This document shows, one piece after another, positions 41,145-49,093 of a stretch of DNA of 64,000 bases. Made by a program: the position numbers and the translations under genes. The DNA lies in assembly GCA_965243545.1 (NCBI GenBank), contig OZ251573.1, positions 4,464,001 to 4,528,000 on the forward strand, given 5' to 3'. Each line of letters starts with the position of its first letter. Within the stretch, counting starts at the first letter, position 1. A model generated the notes under the pieces. The model was not told the DNA's origin. It worked only from the letters and a program-made list of their open reading frames with translations, and ran no database searches. The stretch comes from CATQHW01 sp965243545 (lineage in GTDB: Bacteria; Spirochaetota; Spirochaetia; SZUA-6; Bin103).

Positions 41145-42938
41145 TTACGCGGACGGGCTCTCCAGTACGGCGCGGATGCGCCGCACCCCCGCTGACGACG
41201 ACTGCTCCTTGACGATGCGGAAGCGGCCGAGCTCGCCGGTGCGTTGCGCGTGCGGGCCGCCGCACACCTCCCGCGAATAGCCGCCGATCGAATATACCTT
41301 TACGTCCTCCTGGTACTTCTCGCCGAACAGGGCGATGGCGCCGCCGTCCAGGGCTTCCTGCAGCTTCATCACCCGCATGCTGATCGGCAGATCGTCGCCG
41401 ATGCGGGCGTTGACGGCGGTCTGGACCCGCTCGATCTCCTCCCGGGCCATCGGCTTGCCGTGCGAGAAGTCGAATCGCAGCCGTTCGGCGGTAATGTTGC
41501 TCCCCTTCTGCTGCACGTGCGCCCCCAGCTCGTCGCGCAACGCCTGATGCAGCAGGTGGGTGGCGGTATGCAGCCGCTGCACCGACTCGCTGGCGTCGGC
41601 CAATCCGCCCTTGAAGGTCTTGTCCGCGCCCGCCTTCGACCGCTTCTGGTGCTCGGCGTACTCCCGGTCGAACCCCTCGCGGTCGACCGTCAGGCCGTGC
41701 TCGCCGGCCAGCTCGGCCGTGATTTCGAGCGGAAACCCGAACGTGTCGTAGAGGCGGAAGGCGGCGTCGCCGGGGATCACCCGGTCGGCGCGCTCCCGCA
41801 GGCGCGGCAGCAGCTTCTGCAGCTCCGCCTCGCCCTTGGTGAGCGCCGTGGAGAAGCGCCGTTCTTCGCGCGACAGTTCCTTCAGGATGTCGCCGCCGCG
41901 TTCGGCGAGCTGCGGGTAGGCGCCGGCGTACCCGTCGATCACGCTCTCGGCGGTGGCGCGCAGCATCTCGCCCGGCATGTCGAGCTTGCGTCCGTGGCGG
42001 ATGGCGCGGCGGATGAGCCGGCGCAGCACGTAGCCCTGGCCGAGGTTGGAGGGGGTGATGCCGGCTTCGTCGCCGAGCATGAAGACGGCGGCGCGCACGT
42101 GATCGACCACGATGCGGATCGACCGGTCGCGGCCGGCATCCTCGCCGTAGGCGGCGCCGGCCTGGCCGGCGGCGGTGGCGACGATCGGGGCCAGGACGTC
42201 GACGTCGTACACGCTGGCCGCGCCTTGCAGCACCGCGGCGGTCCGCTCCACCCCCATGCCGGTGTCGACGCACTGCTGCTGCAGCGGCACGAAGCGGCCT
42301 TCGCGGGTCTTGTCGTACTGCATGAAGACGTCGTTCCAGATCTCCAGGTGGCGGTCGCCGTTGCCCGGCGTGCGGCCGTCGTCGCCGGCGCCGGGGTGCA
42401 GATCGACGTACATCTCCGTGGTGGGGCCGCACGGACCGGTCTGGCCGGCCGGTCCCCACCAGTTGTCGTCCTCCAGAAAGTGGACGTGATCTTCGGCTAT
42501 GCCGAGCGAACGCCAGGCGGCCGCCGCCTCCTCGTCGCGGGGCACCGTGTCGTTGCCGGCAAAGCAGGTGACGTGCAGGTGTTCGACCGGAAAGCCCAAC
42601 CAGCGGCTGTCGGTGAGGAACTCGTAGCTCAGCTCGATCGCGCCCTGCTTGAAGTAGTCGCCGAGCGACCAGTTGCCGAGCATCTCGATCAGCGTCAGGT
42701 GCGACTGGTCGCCGACCAGGTCGATGTCGATGGTGCGGATGCACTTCTGCACGTTGACCAGCCGGCGGCCCGATGGATGCGGCGCGCCAAGCACGTACGG
42801 GACCAGCGGATGCACGCCGGCCATCACGAACAACGCGGTGGGGTCGTTCTCCGGGATCAGCGAATGGTTGGGAATCGGCGCGTGGCCTCTGGACGTGAAA
42901 AAGGCCAGATAGGCGTTACGGAGATCGTCGACCTTCAT
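41145..42938 (-). CDS. alaS: Alanyl-tRNA synthetase, short form
   Basis: About 597 residues from the ATG at 42936-42938. The class II catalytic core begins LRNAYLAFFTSRGH and has RRLVNVQKCIRTIDIDLVGD and FMQYDKTREGRFVPL. The editing domain keeps its zinc ligands HTATHLLHQAL and CGGPHAQRTGEL. The protein ends about 30 residues later, lacking the C-Ala oligomerisation domain that most bacteria have (about 870 residues in total). Spirochaete AlaRS proteins are of this short type. It attaches alanine to tRNA-Ala. It is convergent with hisB. Confidence 0.96.
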   Translation of the reverse strand: MKVDDLRNAYLAFFTSRGHAPIPNHSLIPENDPTALFVMAGVHPLVPYVLGAPHPSGRRLVNVQKCIRTIDIDLVGDQSHLTLIEMLGNWSLGDYFKQGAIELSYEFLTDSRWLGFPVEHLHVTCFAGNDTVPRDEEAAAAWRSLGIAEDHVHFLEDDNWWGPAGQTGPCGPTTEMYVDLHPGAGDDGRTPGNGDRHLEIWNDVFMQYDKTREGRFVPLQQQCVDTGMGVERTAAVLQGAASVYDVDVLAPIVATAAGQAGAAYGEDAGRDRSIRIVVDHVRAAVFMLGDEAGITPSNLGQGYVLRRLIRRAIRHGRKLDMPGEMLRATAESVIDGYAGAYPQLAERGGDILKELSREERRFSTALTKGEAELQKLLPRLRERADRVIPGDAAFRLYDTFGFPLEITAELAGEHGLTVDREGFDREYAEHQKRSKAGADKTFKGGLADASESVQRLHTATHLLHQALRDELGAHVQQKGSNITAERLRFDFSHGKPMAREEIERVQTAVNARIGDDLPISMRVMKLQEALDGGAIALFGEKYQEDVKVYSIGGYSREVCGGPHAQRTGELGRFRIVKEQSSSAGVRRIRAVLESPSA

Positions 42939-42999
42939 AGGCGACCGTAGCACGTCCGCGCCCTGGCGGGCAAGCCGCCGGGGCGGCGGGAGCGCCGCT

Positions 43000-43524
43000 T
43001 CAGGTGAGCGGCTCGACCGTCCCTTCCGCCTCCGGCGTGAGCAGGTCCGGGAACACGTAGACCATGCCGCCGGTCGTGCGCACGCGCAGCTCCGCGTGTC
43101 CTCTGGTGACCAGGTCGTCCAGGCACGCTTTGGATTCGTCCAGGCCGTACTCGCCGCCGACCGCGACCTGGGTCGGCGTGACCACGCCCCCGTGCGACCG
43201 GGCGGCGCGCAGAATCACGGTCTCGATCGGGTCGGCGGCGCCCGTTGGGGCGGCGCTCACCGCGGCGGCGCCGGCAGACGCGACAGGCGTTGCGGCGGGG
43301 GCAATGCGGTTCGGGACCGGTCCCGGCAGGCGCCGCTCGCCCTCCGCGTCGACCATGCTGGGGATCGTGAACAGGTCGATGACGTTGCCGATCCCGAACA
43401 GGCCCCAGGTGCAGAGCCACAGGACGCCGGTGCCGATCCGGCCCAGGTAGAAACGGTGTATCCCGGAGACGCCGAAAAAACAGAGCGCCCACAGCAGATA
43501 GGCGGTGCCCCGTGAGTAACTCAT
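43000..43524 (-). CDS. TM2-domain membrane protein with C-terminal helical domain
   Basis: 174 residues from the ATG at 43522-43524. The TM2 unit occupies the first 55 residues: two helices (AYLLWALCFFGVSGIHRFYL and GTGVLWLCTWGLFGIGNVID) with the characteristic G-x-H-R-F-Y-L and a closing DLFTIPSMV. A Pro/Ala-rich linker leads to a small winged-helix-like domain (HGGVVTPTQVAVGGEYGLDE). Function unknown; TM2 proteins are common small membrane proteins. A gap of 17 bases separates it from asnS upstream, so they likely share an mRNA. Confidence 0.82.
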   Translation of the reverse strand: MSYSRGTAYLLWALCFFGVSGIHRFYLGRIGTGVLWLCTWGLFGIGNVIDLFTIPSMVDAEGERRLPGPVPNRIAPAATPVASAGAAAVSAAPTGAADPIETVILRAARSHGGVVTPTQVAVGGEYGLDESKACLDDLVTRGHAELRVRTTGGMVYVFPDLLTPEAEGTVEPLT

Positions 43525-43541
43525 GCCGCGCGCGCTCCAGG

Positions 43542-44855
43542 TTAAGGGTACAACCGTTGCAGCGTGCGGGGAAACGCGATCGCTTCCCGTACGTGGGGTA
43601 TGCCGGCGATCCACGCCAGGGTCCGCTCCAGCCCGATGCCGAAGCCGGCGTGCGGCGCCGACCCGAAGCGGCGCAGGTCCAGGTACCACTCGTAGGCGCC
43701 GGCGTCCAGACCGTGCGCCCGCAACGCGGCGGCCAGCGCGTCCAGGTCGTCTTCGCGCTGTGAGCCGCCGGCGATCTCGCCGTACCCCTCCGGCGCCAGC
43801 AGATCGGAGCAGAGCACCTTGTCCGGGTCGGCGGGATGGCGCTTCATGTAGAACGCCTTGGCCGCGCGCGGATAATCGGTCACGAACACCGGCCGGTCGA
43901 AGCTGCGGCTCACCGCCGTCTCCTCGTCGGCGCCCAGGTCGTCGCCGAGGCGCATGTCCGCGCCCGACTCCCGCGCGATGCGGACCGCCTCCTCGTAGGG
44001 AATGCGCGGAAACGGCCGGCCGAGCCGCGCCAGCGGCCCGATGTCCCGCTGCAGCACGGCCAACTCCGGTTCGCAGCGGTCCAGCACGTGCTCGACGACC
44101 GCCAGCACCAAGTCTTCCTGCAGGGCCATGTTCGCGTCGCCGTCGGCAAAGGCGACCTCCGCCTCCAGCATCCAGAACTCGCTGAGATGCCGCCGCGTCT
44201 TGGACTTCTCCGCGCGGAACGTGGGGCCGAAGTTGTATACGCGGCCGAGCGCCAGGCAGGCCGCCTCCAGGTAGAGCTGGCCGGTCTGCGCCAGATGCGC
44301 CTCACCCAGGTCGTAGTACGGCAGCGTGAACAGCGACGACGCGCTTTCTCCGACCGCGCCGGTGAGGATCGGCGTGTCGACCAGCACGAAACCGCGCCGG
44401 TCGAAGAAGCGGTGCATGGCGGCGCGCACTTCGCTGCGCAACCGCATCAGCGCCTCCTGGCGGCGAGATCGCAGCCACAGGTGACGGTGGGCCAGCAGGA
44501 AGTCGACGCCGTGCGCCTTGTTGGCGATCGGGTAGTCGGCCGCCGGAGCGTGCACGACCTGCACGGCGCGGAGCTGCAGCTCGTAGCCGCCGGCCGCGCG
44601 CGGTTCCGCGCGCACCGTGCCGCGGGCGATGAGGCTCGATTCGAGCGGGAGCCGCGCCGCGCGCGCGAACGAATCGGGTTCGGTCTCGCCGTCGATCGCC
44701 GTGGCCTGGATGCGTCCGGTGCCGTCGCGTAGCTGCAGGAACAGGATACGGCCCTTGGACCGGGCGTTGTAGAGCCAGCCGGCCAGCTCCACGGCGCGGC
44801 CGTCGTAGGCGCCCACGTCGCGGATGGCGATGCGGGCGGGCTCCCCGCCGCTCAC
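43542..44855 (-). CDS. asnS: Asparaginyl-tRNA synthetase
   Basis: 437 residues from the GTG at 44853-44855, which overlaps the stop of the FliG-N gene as GTGA; a GTG 12 bases upstream is an alternative. The N-terminal OB fold binds the anticodon (VELAGWLYNARSKGRILFLQ). Class II motifs: FVLVDTPILTGAVGESASSL, motif 2 VYNFGPTFRAEKSKTRRHLSEF, and motif 3 GFGIGLERTLAWIAG. The Asn-type active site AKAFYMKRHP separates it from AspRS. It charges tRNA-Asn. Confidence 0.95.
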   Translation of the reverse strand: MSGGEPARIAIRDVGAYDGRAVELAGWLYNARSKGRILFLQLRDGTGRIQATAIDGETEPDSFARAARLPLESSLIARGTVRAEPRAAGGYELQLRAVQVVHAPAADYPIANKAHGVDFLLAHRHLWLRSRRQEALMRLRSEVRAAMHRFFDRRGFVLVDTPILTGAVGESASSLFTLPYYDLGEAHLAQTGQLYLEAACLALGRVYNFGPTFRAEKSKTRRHLSEFWMLEAEVAFADGDANMALQEDLVLAVVEHVLDRCEPELAVLQRDIGPLARLGRPFPRIPYEEAVRIARESGADMRLGDDLGADEETAVSRSFDRPVFVTDYPRAAKAFYMKRHPADPDKVLCSDLLAPEGYGEIAGGSQREDDLDALAAALRAHGLDAGAYEWYLDLRRFGSAPHAGFGIGLERTLAWIAGIPHVREAIAFPRTLQRLYP

Positions 44856-45247
44856 GGCGGCGCGCACCCGATGCGGCCCATCAGCCGTTCTGCGTAACCG
44901 GCGTCGAAGGCGCCGGTGAGCAGGCGGCGGGCGGCGTCCGCGCCGCCGGCGGCGGTGGAGCGAACGCCGCGGACGCCGTACTCCTCCGCCACCCGGCGAG
45001 CGTCACGCGGGCCGACGGCGCCGGCCTGAGCGATCGCCCGGCACAGCTCCTCGACCTCGTGCTCGTCGAGCTGGCGCAGGACGTCCGCGGCGGCGGCAGG
45101 GTCGATCAGCAGCAGGAAGAGGGCCGCGCGCTCGTACCCGGTGTCGCGCGCTTCGTCCTTGGCCCGGTGGGCCAGCTCGCCGGGCGTCGGCGCGTGGGTC
45201 CTCGGCGGACGAACTGGCGGCGCCGCCGGCGCAGGCGATCGGGTCAC
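44852..45247 (-). CDS. Stand-alone FliG N-terminal-domain protein
   Basis: 131 residues from the GTG at 45245-45247. After a Pro-rich start it reads YERAALFLLLIDPAAAADVL then DEHEVEELCRAIAQAGAV, the paired helices of the FliG-N domain that in flagellar motors attaches the switch ring to FliF. The FliG middle and C-terminal (MotA-contacting) domains are absent; full FliG is about 340 residues. It overlaps asnS by 4 bases, an unusual neighbour, and no other flagellar gene is in the window. It could be a relic or a repurposed domain. Confidence 0.6.
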   Translation of the reverse strand: MTRSPAPAAPPVRPPRTHAPTPGELAHRAKDEARDTGYERAALFLLLIDPAAAADVLRQLDEHEVEELCRAIAQAGAVGPRDARRVAEEYGVRGVRSTAAGGADAARRLLTGAFDAGYAERLMGRIGCAPP

Positions 45248-45258
45248 GGGAACAATCG

Positions 45259-45288
45259 ACTGTAGTCAATCCCTGCGCGCGCGGTCAA
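45259..45288 (-). promoter_or_regulatory. Candidate promoter of the FliG-N/asnS operon
   Basis: TTGACC (45283-45288), 18 bases, TACAGT (45259-45264) on the minus strand. The -35 context GTTTGACCGCGCGCG is nearly the aroC promoter sequence. The transcript would start about 5 bases before the GTG. Confidence 0.5.
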
Positions 45289-45581
45289 ACCGCCGCATCG
45301 CATCATAGTAGCTCGGCGGGACACCAGCAGGCCGACCGCTGGCGGTCGCCGCCCGCTCCATCGGCGGCAATCTCAAGCCGGGCTTCAGGGAGAGGATCGG
45401 GGGTATGACGAGGCTGTCGCAACGATCAACGCGGGTCTCGAGTTGCGCCGCTGGCGCCGCCGGGTGACGCCTCAACAACGGGCAAGGCTCAATCAACTTA
45501 TCGGGCTCGTTCCCGGCTGATAGCGGTGACACGGCCCCGAGGGCGCCCGACGCCCCAACCCCTGCGAACGGACGGCGGCGC
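45289..45581. other. Intergenic stretch without recognisable gene
   Basis: Part of a 377-base gap between the FliG-N and Rpn genes. Apart from the flanking promoters, it contains one copy of a 19-bp repeat (45504-45522). From about 45549 on, its sequence is shared with the region upstream of the second Rpn gene. Open frames here look like composition artefacts. Confidence 0.5.
45504..45522. repeat. 19-bp direct repeat left of Rpn gene 1
   Basis: GGCTCGTTCCCGGCTGATA occurs here and at 46678-46696, bracketing the first Rpn gene and its promoter. The second Rpn copy lacks it on either side. Confidence 0.8.
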
Positions 45582-45610
45582 TTGACGCGGGATTGGAGTG
45601 CGGCTACGGT
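45582..45610 (+). promoter_or_regulatory. Promoter of Rpn gene 1
   Basis: TTGACG (45582-45587), 17 bases, TACGGT (45605-45610); start codon at 45625, so the leader is about 8 bases. It is identical in the second copy (51629-51657). Confidence 0.6.
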
Positions 45611-45624
45611 CGCCAGCGAGTCTC

Positions 45625-46665
45625 ATGGCCGACGAACAGGTGCCGGACGATCCGCCTTCCGCGCAGCCGCCGGACGAAGCTGCGCCGCCCGAGGAAGAGG
45701 AAAGGATCACCCGGATCCACGACAAGTACTTCTACGGGGTGTTTTCCGATACCGGCAACGCCGCCGGCCTGTTGCGCCCCTACCTGCCGCCGGCGGTAGC
45801 CGGCTCCCTGCGGTGGGCGACGCTCACCCACTGGCCGGGCCGCTTCGTGAGCGACGACTGGCGCGGTCGGGAGGCGGACTTGGTGTTCTCGGTGGAGCGG
45901 CAGGGGGCGGAGGAGCCGGCGCTGGTGTACGTACTGCTGGAGCATCAGTCCACGCCGCGCTACTGGATGGCGTTGCGGGTGCTGAACTACTGCCTGCGAA
46001 TATGGGTGACGTGGCAGGAGGCGCGCAAGAATAGGAAGAAGACGAAGTTGCCGCTGATCGTGCCGCTGGTATTCTATCAGGGAGGGAAGCGGTGGTCGCC
46101 GGAGCTGGAGTTTCGGGAGCTGGTGGAAGGTGCGGCGGCGGAGTGGCGGTGGGTGCCGCGGTTCGAGTATCTGCTGATCGACCAGACGGCAGGAGGGCCG
46201 GAAGCGGTGTTGGGGTCGGCCGTGGCGCGGCTGACGCAGATAGCGATGATGGCGCGGATACGTGGTGGCGAGGAGTTGGTAGAGAGGACGGCGGTGCTGA
46301 TGGCGGAGGTGTCGCCGGAGGGCGAGGTGGAGGTGCTGGCGCGGCACGTGGAGTACGTGCTGGCGACGCAGTCTGAGGAAGGGCTGCGAGCGTTCAGGGC
46401 AGCGTTGCGGCGCAACGTGCCCGGTCGTGGAGGAGAGCTGATGACTTACGTGGAACAGATAGAGGAGCGAGGCCGCCGGGAGGGCCGCCGGGAAGGCCGT
46501 CAGGAAGGCCGTCAGGAAGGCGTCTTGCGCACCATTGAAGGATTTCTGCAGCGCGATGTCCCGTGGTCGACCATCAAGGAGGCGACCAGCATCGACGAGT
46601 CTGAATTCCAGCGCCTCAAGCAGCAACTGGACGCCGGCGCCCCCGGCGCCGACCAACCCAACTGA
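45625..46665 (+). CDS. Rpn/YhgA-type recombination-promoting nuclease, copy 1
   Basis: 346 residues from the ATG at 45625 (MADEQ). The YhgA-like domain begins RITRIHDKYFYGVFSD and has a PD-(D/E)xK-like core: GREADLVFSV with Asp, then ALVYVLLEHQST with Glu..Gln. It continues with LRVLNYCLRIWVTWQ and KLPLIVPLVFYQGGKRW. The C-terminus has G-R-R-E-G-R repeats (near residue 290), common in this family, then a short helical tail. E. coli RpnA-E are DNA nucleases that raise recombination. A copy about 95% identical by eye lies at 51672-52685. Confidence 0.88.
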   Translation: MADEQVPDDPPSAQPPDEAAPPEEEERITRIHDKYFYGVFSDTGNAAGLLRPYLPPAVAGSLRWATLTHWPGRFVSDDWRGREADLVFSVERQGAEEPALVYVLLEHQSTPRYWMALRVLNYCLRIWVTWQEARKNRKKTKLPLIVPLVFYQGGKRWSPELEFRELVEGAAAEWRWVPRFEYLLIDQTAGGPEAVLGSAVARLTQIAMMARIRGGEELVERTAVLMAEVSPEGEVEVLARHVEYVLATQSEEGLRAFRAALRRNVPGRGGELMTYVEQIEERGRREGRREGRQEGRQEGVLRTIEGFLQRDVPWSTIKEATSIDESEFQRLKQQLDAGAPGADQPN

Positions 46666-46677
46666 GGCCCACGCCCT

Positions 46678-46696
46678 GGCTCGTTCCCGGCTGATA
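46678..46696. repeat. 19-bp direct repeat right of Rpn gene 1
   Basis: The same 19 bases as 45504-45522, 12 bases after the Rpn stop codon. In copy 2 the corresponding point joins directly to higA-like DNA. Confidence 0.8.
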
Positions 46697-46785
46697 AGCG
46701 TCAAGATGGCCCACACATAGGCGGCTTCGACGAGACTCAGGCCGATCCCGATGCGTACACGAATACGTGGGACGCGGCGCGTAAC

Positions 46786-47076
46786 TTAACCGCGGCCGAC
46801 GGCGGCGTAGCTTGCGGCAGCGACGTTGCGGCGCGCCTGCGCCAAGTCGTACGCGGCTTGGCGGCGCATCCAGAAGTCGGCGTTGCTCCATCCCTGCCGC
46901 TCGAGTGCGAGCGCCATCTCGGCGGAAATCGCAGCGCGGCCGTTCAACACGCGGGACAGCGCCGGCCGCGAACATCCGAGCCGTCGTGCTCCTTCGGTTA
47001 CGGTCAGGCCGCTCGCCTCAATGCATTCTACCCGGACGGTTTCCCCGGGATGAGGAGGATTCGCCATCGCCTTCAT
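46786..47076 (-). CDS. higA: HigA-type antitoxin
   Basis: 96 residues with an HTH of the XRE/HigA kind: HPGETVRVECIEASGLTVTE, GARRLGCSRPALSRVLNGRA and AISAEMALALERQGWSNADF are the typical HigA phrases. It represses its operon and neutralises the toxin encoded immediately upstream (12-base gap). A GGAG-containing ribosome site precedes ATG 47074-47076. A fragment of this gene is duplicated after the second Rpn gene. Confidence 0.92.
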   Translation of the reverse strand: MKAMANPPHPGETVRVECIEASGLTVTEGARRLGCSRPALSRVLNGRAAISAEMALALERQGWSNADFWMRRQAAYDLAQARRNVAAASYAAVGRG

Positions 47077-47088
47077 ACTCGAACTCCT

Positions 47089-47361
47089 TCAGTGGTAATC
47101 GACCAAGTCGACATCTACCGCTTCGCCATCTTCGAACCGGAAGACAATTCGCCAGTTGCCGCTCACCCTGATCGCCCATTGCCCCGCCCGGTCTCCCTTC
47201 AGCGGATGCAATCGATAGCCGGGGAGGTCCATATCACGAGGGTGGATCGCAGCACCGAGATCGGCCACTATCCGTCGAATTCGCGGCGCCAGGACTTGCG
47301 GCAGGCTACGAGTGTGATCCTCCTCGTAGAGCGCCCGTAGTCCCTTGTGGGCGAATCTCAT
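47089..47361 (-). CDS. higB: HigB-type toxin (RelE/ParE superfamily mRNA interferase)
   Basis: 90 residues, typical size. It has the fold markers GLRALYEEDHTRSL, RIRRIVADLGAAIHPRDMDL, YRLHPLKGDRAGQWAIRVSG and NWRIVFRFEDGEAVDVDLVD, the standard HigB C-terminus. It cleaves mRNA on the ribosome. Toxin-before-antitoxin order is the rule for higBA. The gap 47362-47494 beyond it shows nothing recognisable. Confidence 0.92.
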   Translation of the reverse strand: MRFAHKGLRALYEEDHTRSLPQVLAPRIRRIVADLGAAIHPRDMDLPGYRLHPLKGDRAGQWAIRVSGNWRIVFRFEDGEAVDVDLVDYH

Positions 47362-47494
47362 TCTTCCAATGTATCGCGTAACGGCACGGATGACAACTGG
47401 CCGACTTCACGTCTCCTCTCGCAGCACGACGCTTCGTCCGGCGCCCGGCGCCGCGGCGCGACGTACTGCGGTCCCGCCGGCTGCCGGGCCTTCG

Positions 47495-47773
47495 TCACTC
47501 GCCGAATATCTGCACCAGAAGCTGCTTGTCGTAGAGCGTTTGGCGCGCCCAGTACAGGTTCTCTACCTGCGTGTTGCCGCGCCGTGTCCGCTCGTCGTAC
47601 TGATCTTCGGCATTGACCACGAGCACTACCGATCCCGCCCGGACTTGCGCGGTAGCCGTCCACTCCGCGCCGCTGTAGTCACCCTCGAAGGCCGGCCGAT
47701 ACTGCGAGCTGGTGAACGGCAAGTCGATGCTCTGAACGCTGCCGACGTGCAGGGTAGGGTGCGCGCGTTCCAT
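47495..47773 (-). CDS. Hypothetical protein related to the C-terminus of a neighbouring lipoprotein
   Basis: 92 residues, no signal peptide. The C-terminal two thirds (YSGAEWTATAQVRAGSVVLV, QTLYDKQLLVQIFGE) match in pattern the end of the lipoprotein at 56111-56641 (ITGAEWTVTADVRTGAVVLL, LTLYGKELLVEITGE). AAGGA touches the ATG, so the start is doubtful; a 5'-truncated remnant of a lipoprotein gene is possible. It lies downstream of the interrupted lipoprotein gene, past a terminator. Function unknown. Confidence 0.5.
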   Translation of the reverse strand: MERAHPTLHVGSVQSIDLPFTSSQYRPAFEGDYSGAEWTATAQVRAGSVVLVVNAEDQYDERTRRGNTQVENLYWARQTLYDKQLLVQIFGE

Positions 47774-47839
47774 TCCTTGGTACAGGGCGGTATGGGCTCG
47801 GACGCCGCGGCGCGCGTGGCCGACATGTTGGAATAGAAA

Positions 47840-47870
47840 GGCCGGCCCGTCCAGATAGGACGGGCCGGCC
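47840..47870 (-). terminator. Rho-independent terminator of the interrupted lipoprotein gene
   Basis: A perfect 13-bp stem, GGCCGGCCCGTCC against GGACGGGCCGGCC, with a 5-base loop (47853-47857). On the minus strand it is followed by TTTCTATT. It starts 18 bases after the stop at 47888. Confidence 0.8.
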
Positions 47871-47887
47871 GTGGTGGTGGTGGCCGC

Positions 47888-48193
47888 CTATTGCGGCGTC
47901 AAGCGGGTGTACGTCATGGGCTGAGAAATCGGCAGCAGTTCTACACGGGTCGTTGCGTCCGTCGGTACCAAGCGCAAGTACGCCCGTAGCGTGTTTGGCG
48001 TGTTTGCGTCCACTGGTACCACGTTCAGCTTGTATCCGGTAGCCGTGGCGACAAGTTCCGCGGCGGCACAATTCTGTACGTCGAAGTGTACCGGCTCGCT
48101 GTAAATCCACAGCGTTACCCGTTCGTCTGCGAAACGTAGCGGCGTCGGCGTCGTGCTGTAGGCACCCTTGTAACGCACCCACAATCCGGCCAG
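47888..48193 (-). pseudogene. Lipoprotein gene, 3' part, separated from its 5' part by a transposon
   Basis: About 102 codons (AGLWVRYKGAYSTTPTPLRF, then to PISQPMTYTRLTPQ and TAG). The frame continues into the left terminal repeat of the transposon, where an ATG (48206-48208) could start it. Removing 48194-51376 and one CCAG copy joins codon CTG|G of the 5' fragment at 51377-51494 to this part exactly in frame, giving a lipoprotein of about 141 residues. Function unknown. Five-prime disruption removes its export signal, so it is probably non-functional. Confidence 0.85.
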
Positions 48194-48208
48194 TGTTGGA
48201 TCCCGCAT
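48194..48208 (+). repeat. Left terminal inverted repeat of the transposon
   Basis: TGTTGGATCCCGCAT, 13 of 15 bases matching the inverted right end. Confidence 0.82.
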
Positions 48209-48419
48209 TGATTCGTAGAAGAGGGGCGGGATTTGCTCAGATTGATTCGTAGACGAATCGTGTGGGACGGGGGGCGAATGCGGGACAGGGGCCGGTAGCC
48301 GGAGAGGCAGTGGAGTGCGGGCCGGGGGCTGCGCCGGTGCTTGAAGCCGGGTATCCTGGGAGGATCAACCCGTAAGGAGAAAAGGCCCGCGCGGGACGCC
48401 ACCCGCCGGGCCGTGACCG

Positions 48420-49043
48420 GTGCAGCTTCGCTACCAAACGGGGCTCACCGGCGAGCAGTACGTTAGCACCAGGGCATGGCGCGACGCAAGGCTCGACCGG
48501 TGCCCGAATCATGAGTCCGGCAGTTGCTCGTTCGCCCGGCACGGGACCTACCGGCGCAAGTGGCCGCGCGGGGCGCTGATCGCGCGCTGGTACTGCCCGG
48601 AGAGCCAGACCACCTTCAGCCTGCTGCCCGACTGCCTGGCGGCGCAGCTGCCCGGAACGCTGGAGGAACTGGAAGAGGCGGTCACCCACGCCGAGCAGTC
48701 GCCGAGTCTGATGAAGGCGGTCGCCAAGGCGCGCACCGACTACGTGGGGCTGCCCGGCGCGATGCGCTGGCTGGACCGCCGCGTGAAGCTGGTGCGGGCG
48801 GCGCTGCGGGCGGTGATCCTCTCGCTGCCTGACGAGCTGGCCGGCTGCCGCCCCGAACTGAGCGCCTGCCGCAAACGGCTGGGGACCAAGGCGGTGTTGG
48901 TGAGGCTGCGGACGCTGGCCGCCTCGTCGTTGCCGTCGCTGCCGGCGCCGCTCGGATTGCGCCCCCGCCTCGACGGGGCTGGGAATCCCACTTTTGGCCG
49001 GCAACAGCAGATGGGGGATTCCGGCCGTCGGCGGCCTCCGTAG
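48420..49043 (+). CDS. Transposon accessory protein with N-terminal zinc ribbon (DUF6431-like)
   Basis: 207 residues from a GTG at 48420; the start is uncertain because no ribosome site is clear. The N-terminal part has paired Cys/His motifs (RCPNHESGSCSFARHGTYRR, ARWYCPESQTTFSLLPDCLA) like transposase zinc ribbons, then helical segments. Proteins of this sort accompany DDE integrases with ExeA-like ATPases; a role in DNA or end binding is inferred. It ends 50 bases before the transposase start. Confidence 0.6.
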   Translation: MQLRYQTGLTGEQYVSTRAWRDARLDRCPNHESGSCSFARHGTYRRKWPRGALIARWYCPESQTTFSLLPDCLAAQLPGTLEELEEAVTHAEQSPSLMKAVAKARTDYVGLPGAMRWLDRRVKLVRAALRAVILSLPDELAGCRPELSACRKRLGTKAVLVRLRTLAASSLPSLPAPLGLRPRLDGAGNPTFGRQQQMGDSGRRRPP

Positions 49044-49093
49044 TGTGTCGTCATCACCGGGTCGACGGACCCGAACAGCAAGGATCGACCGAC

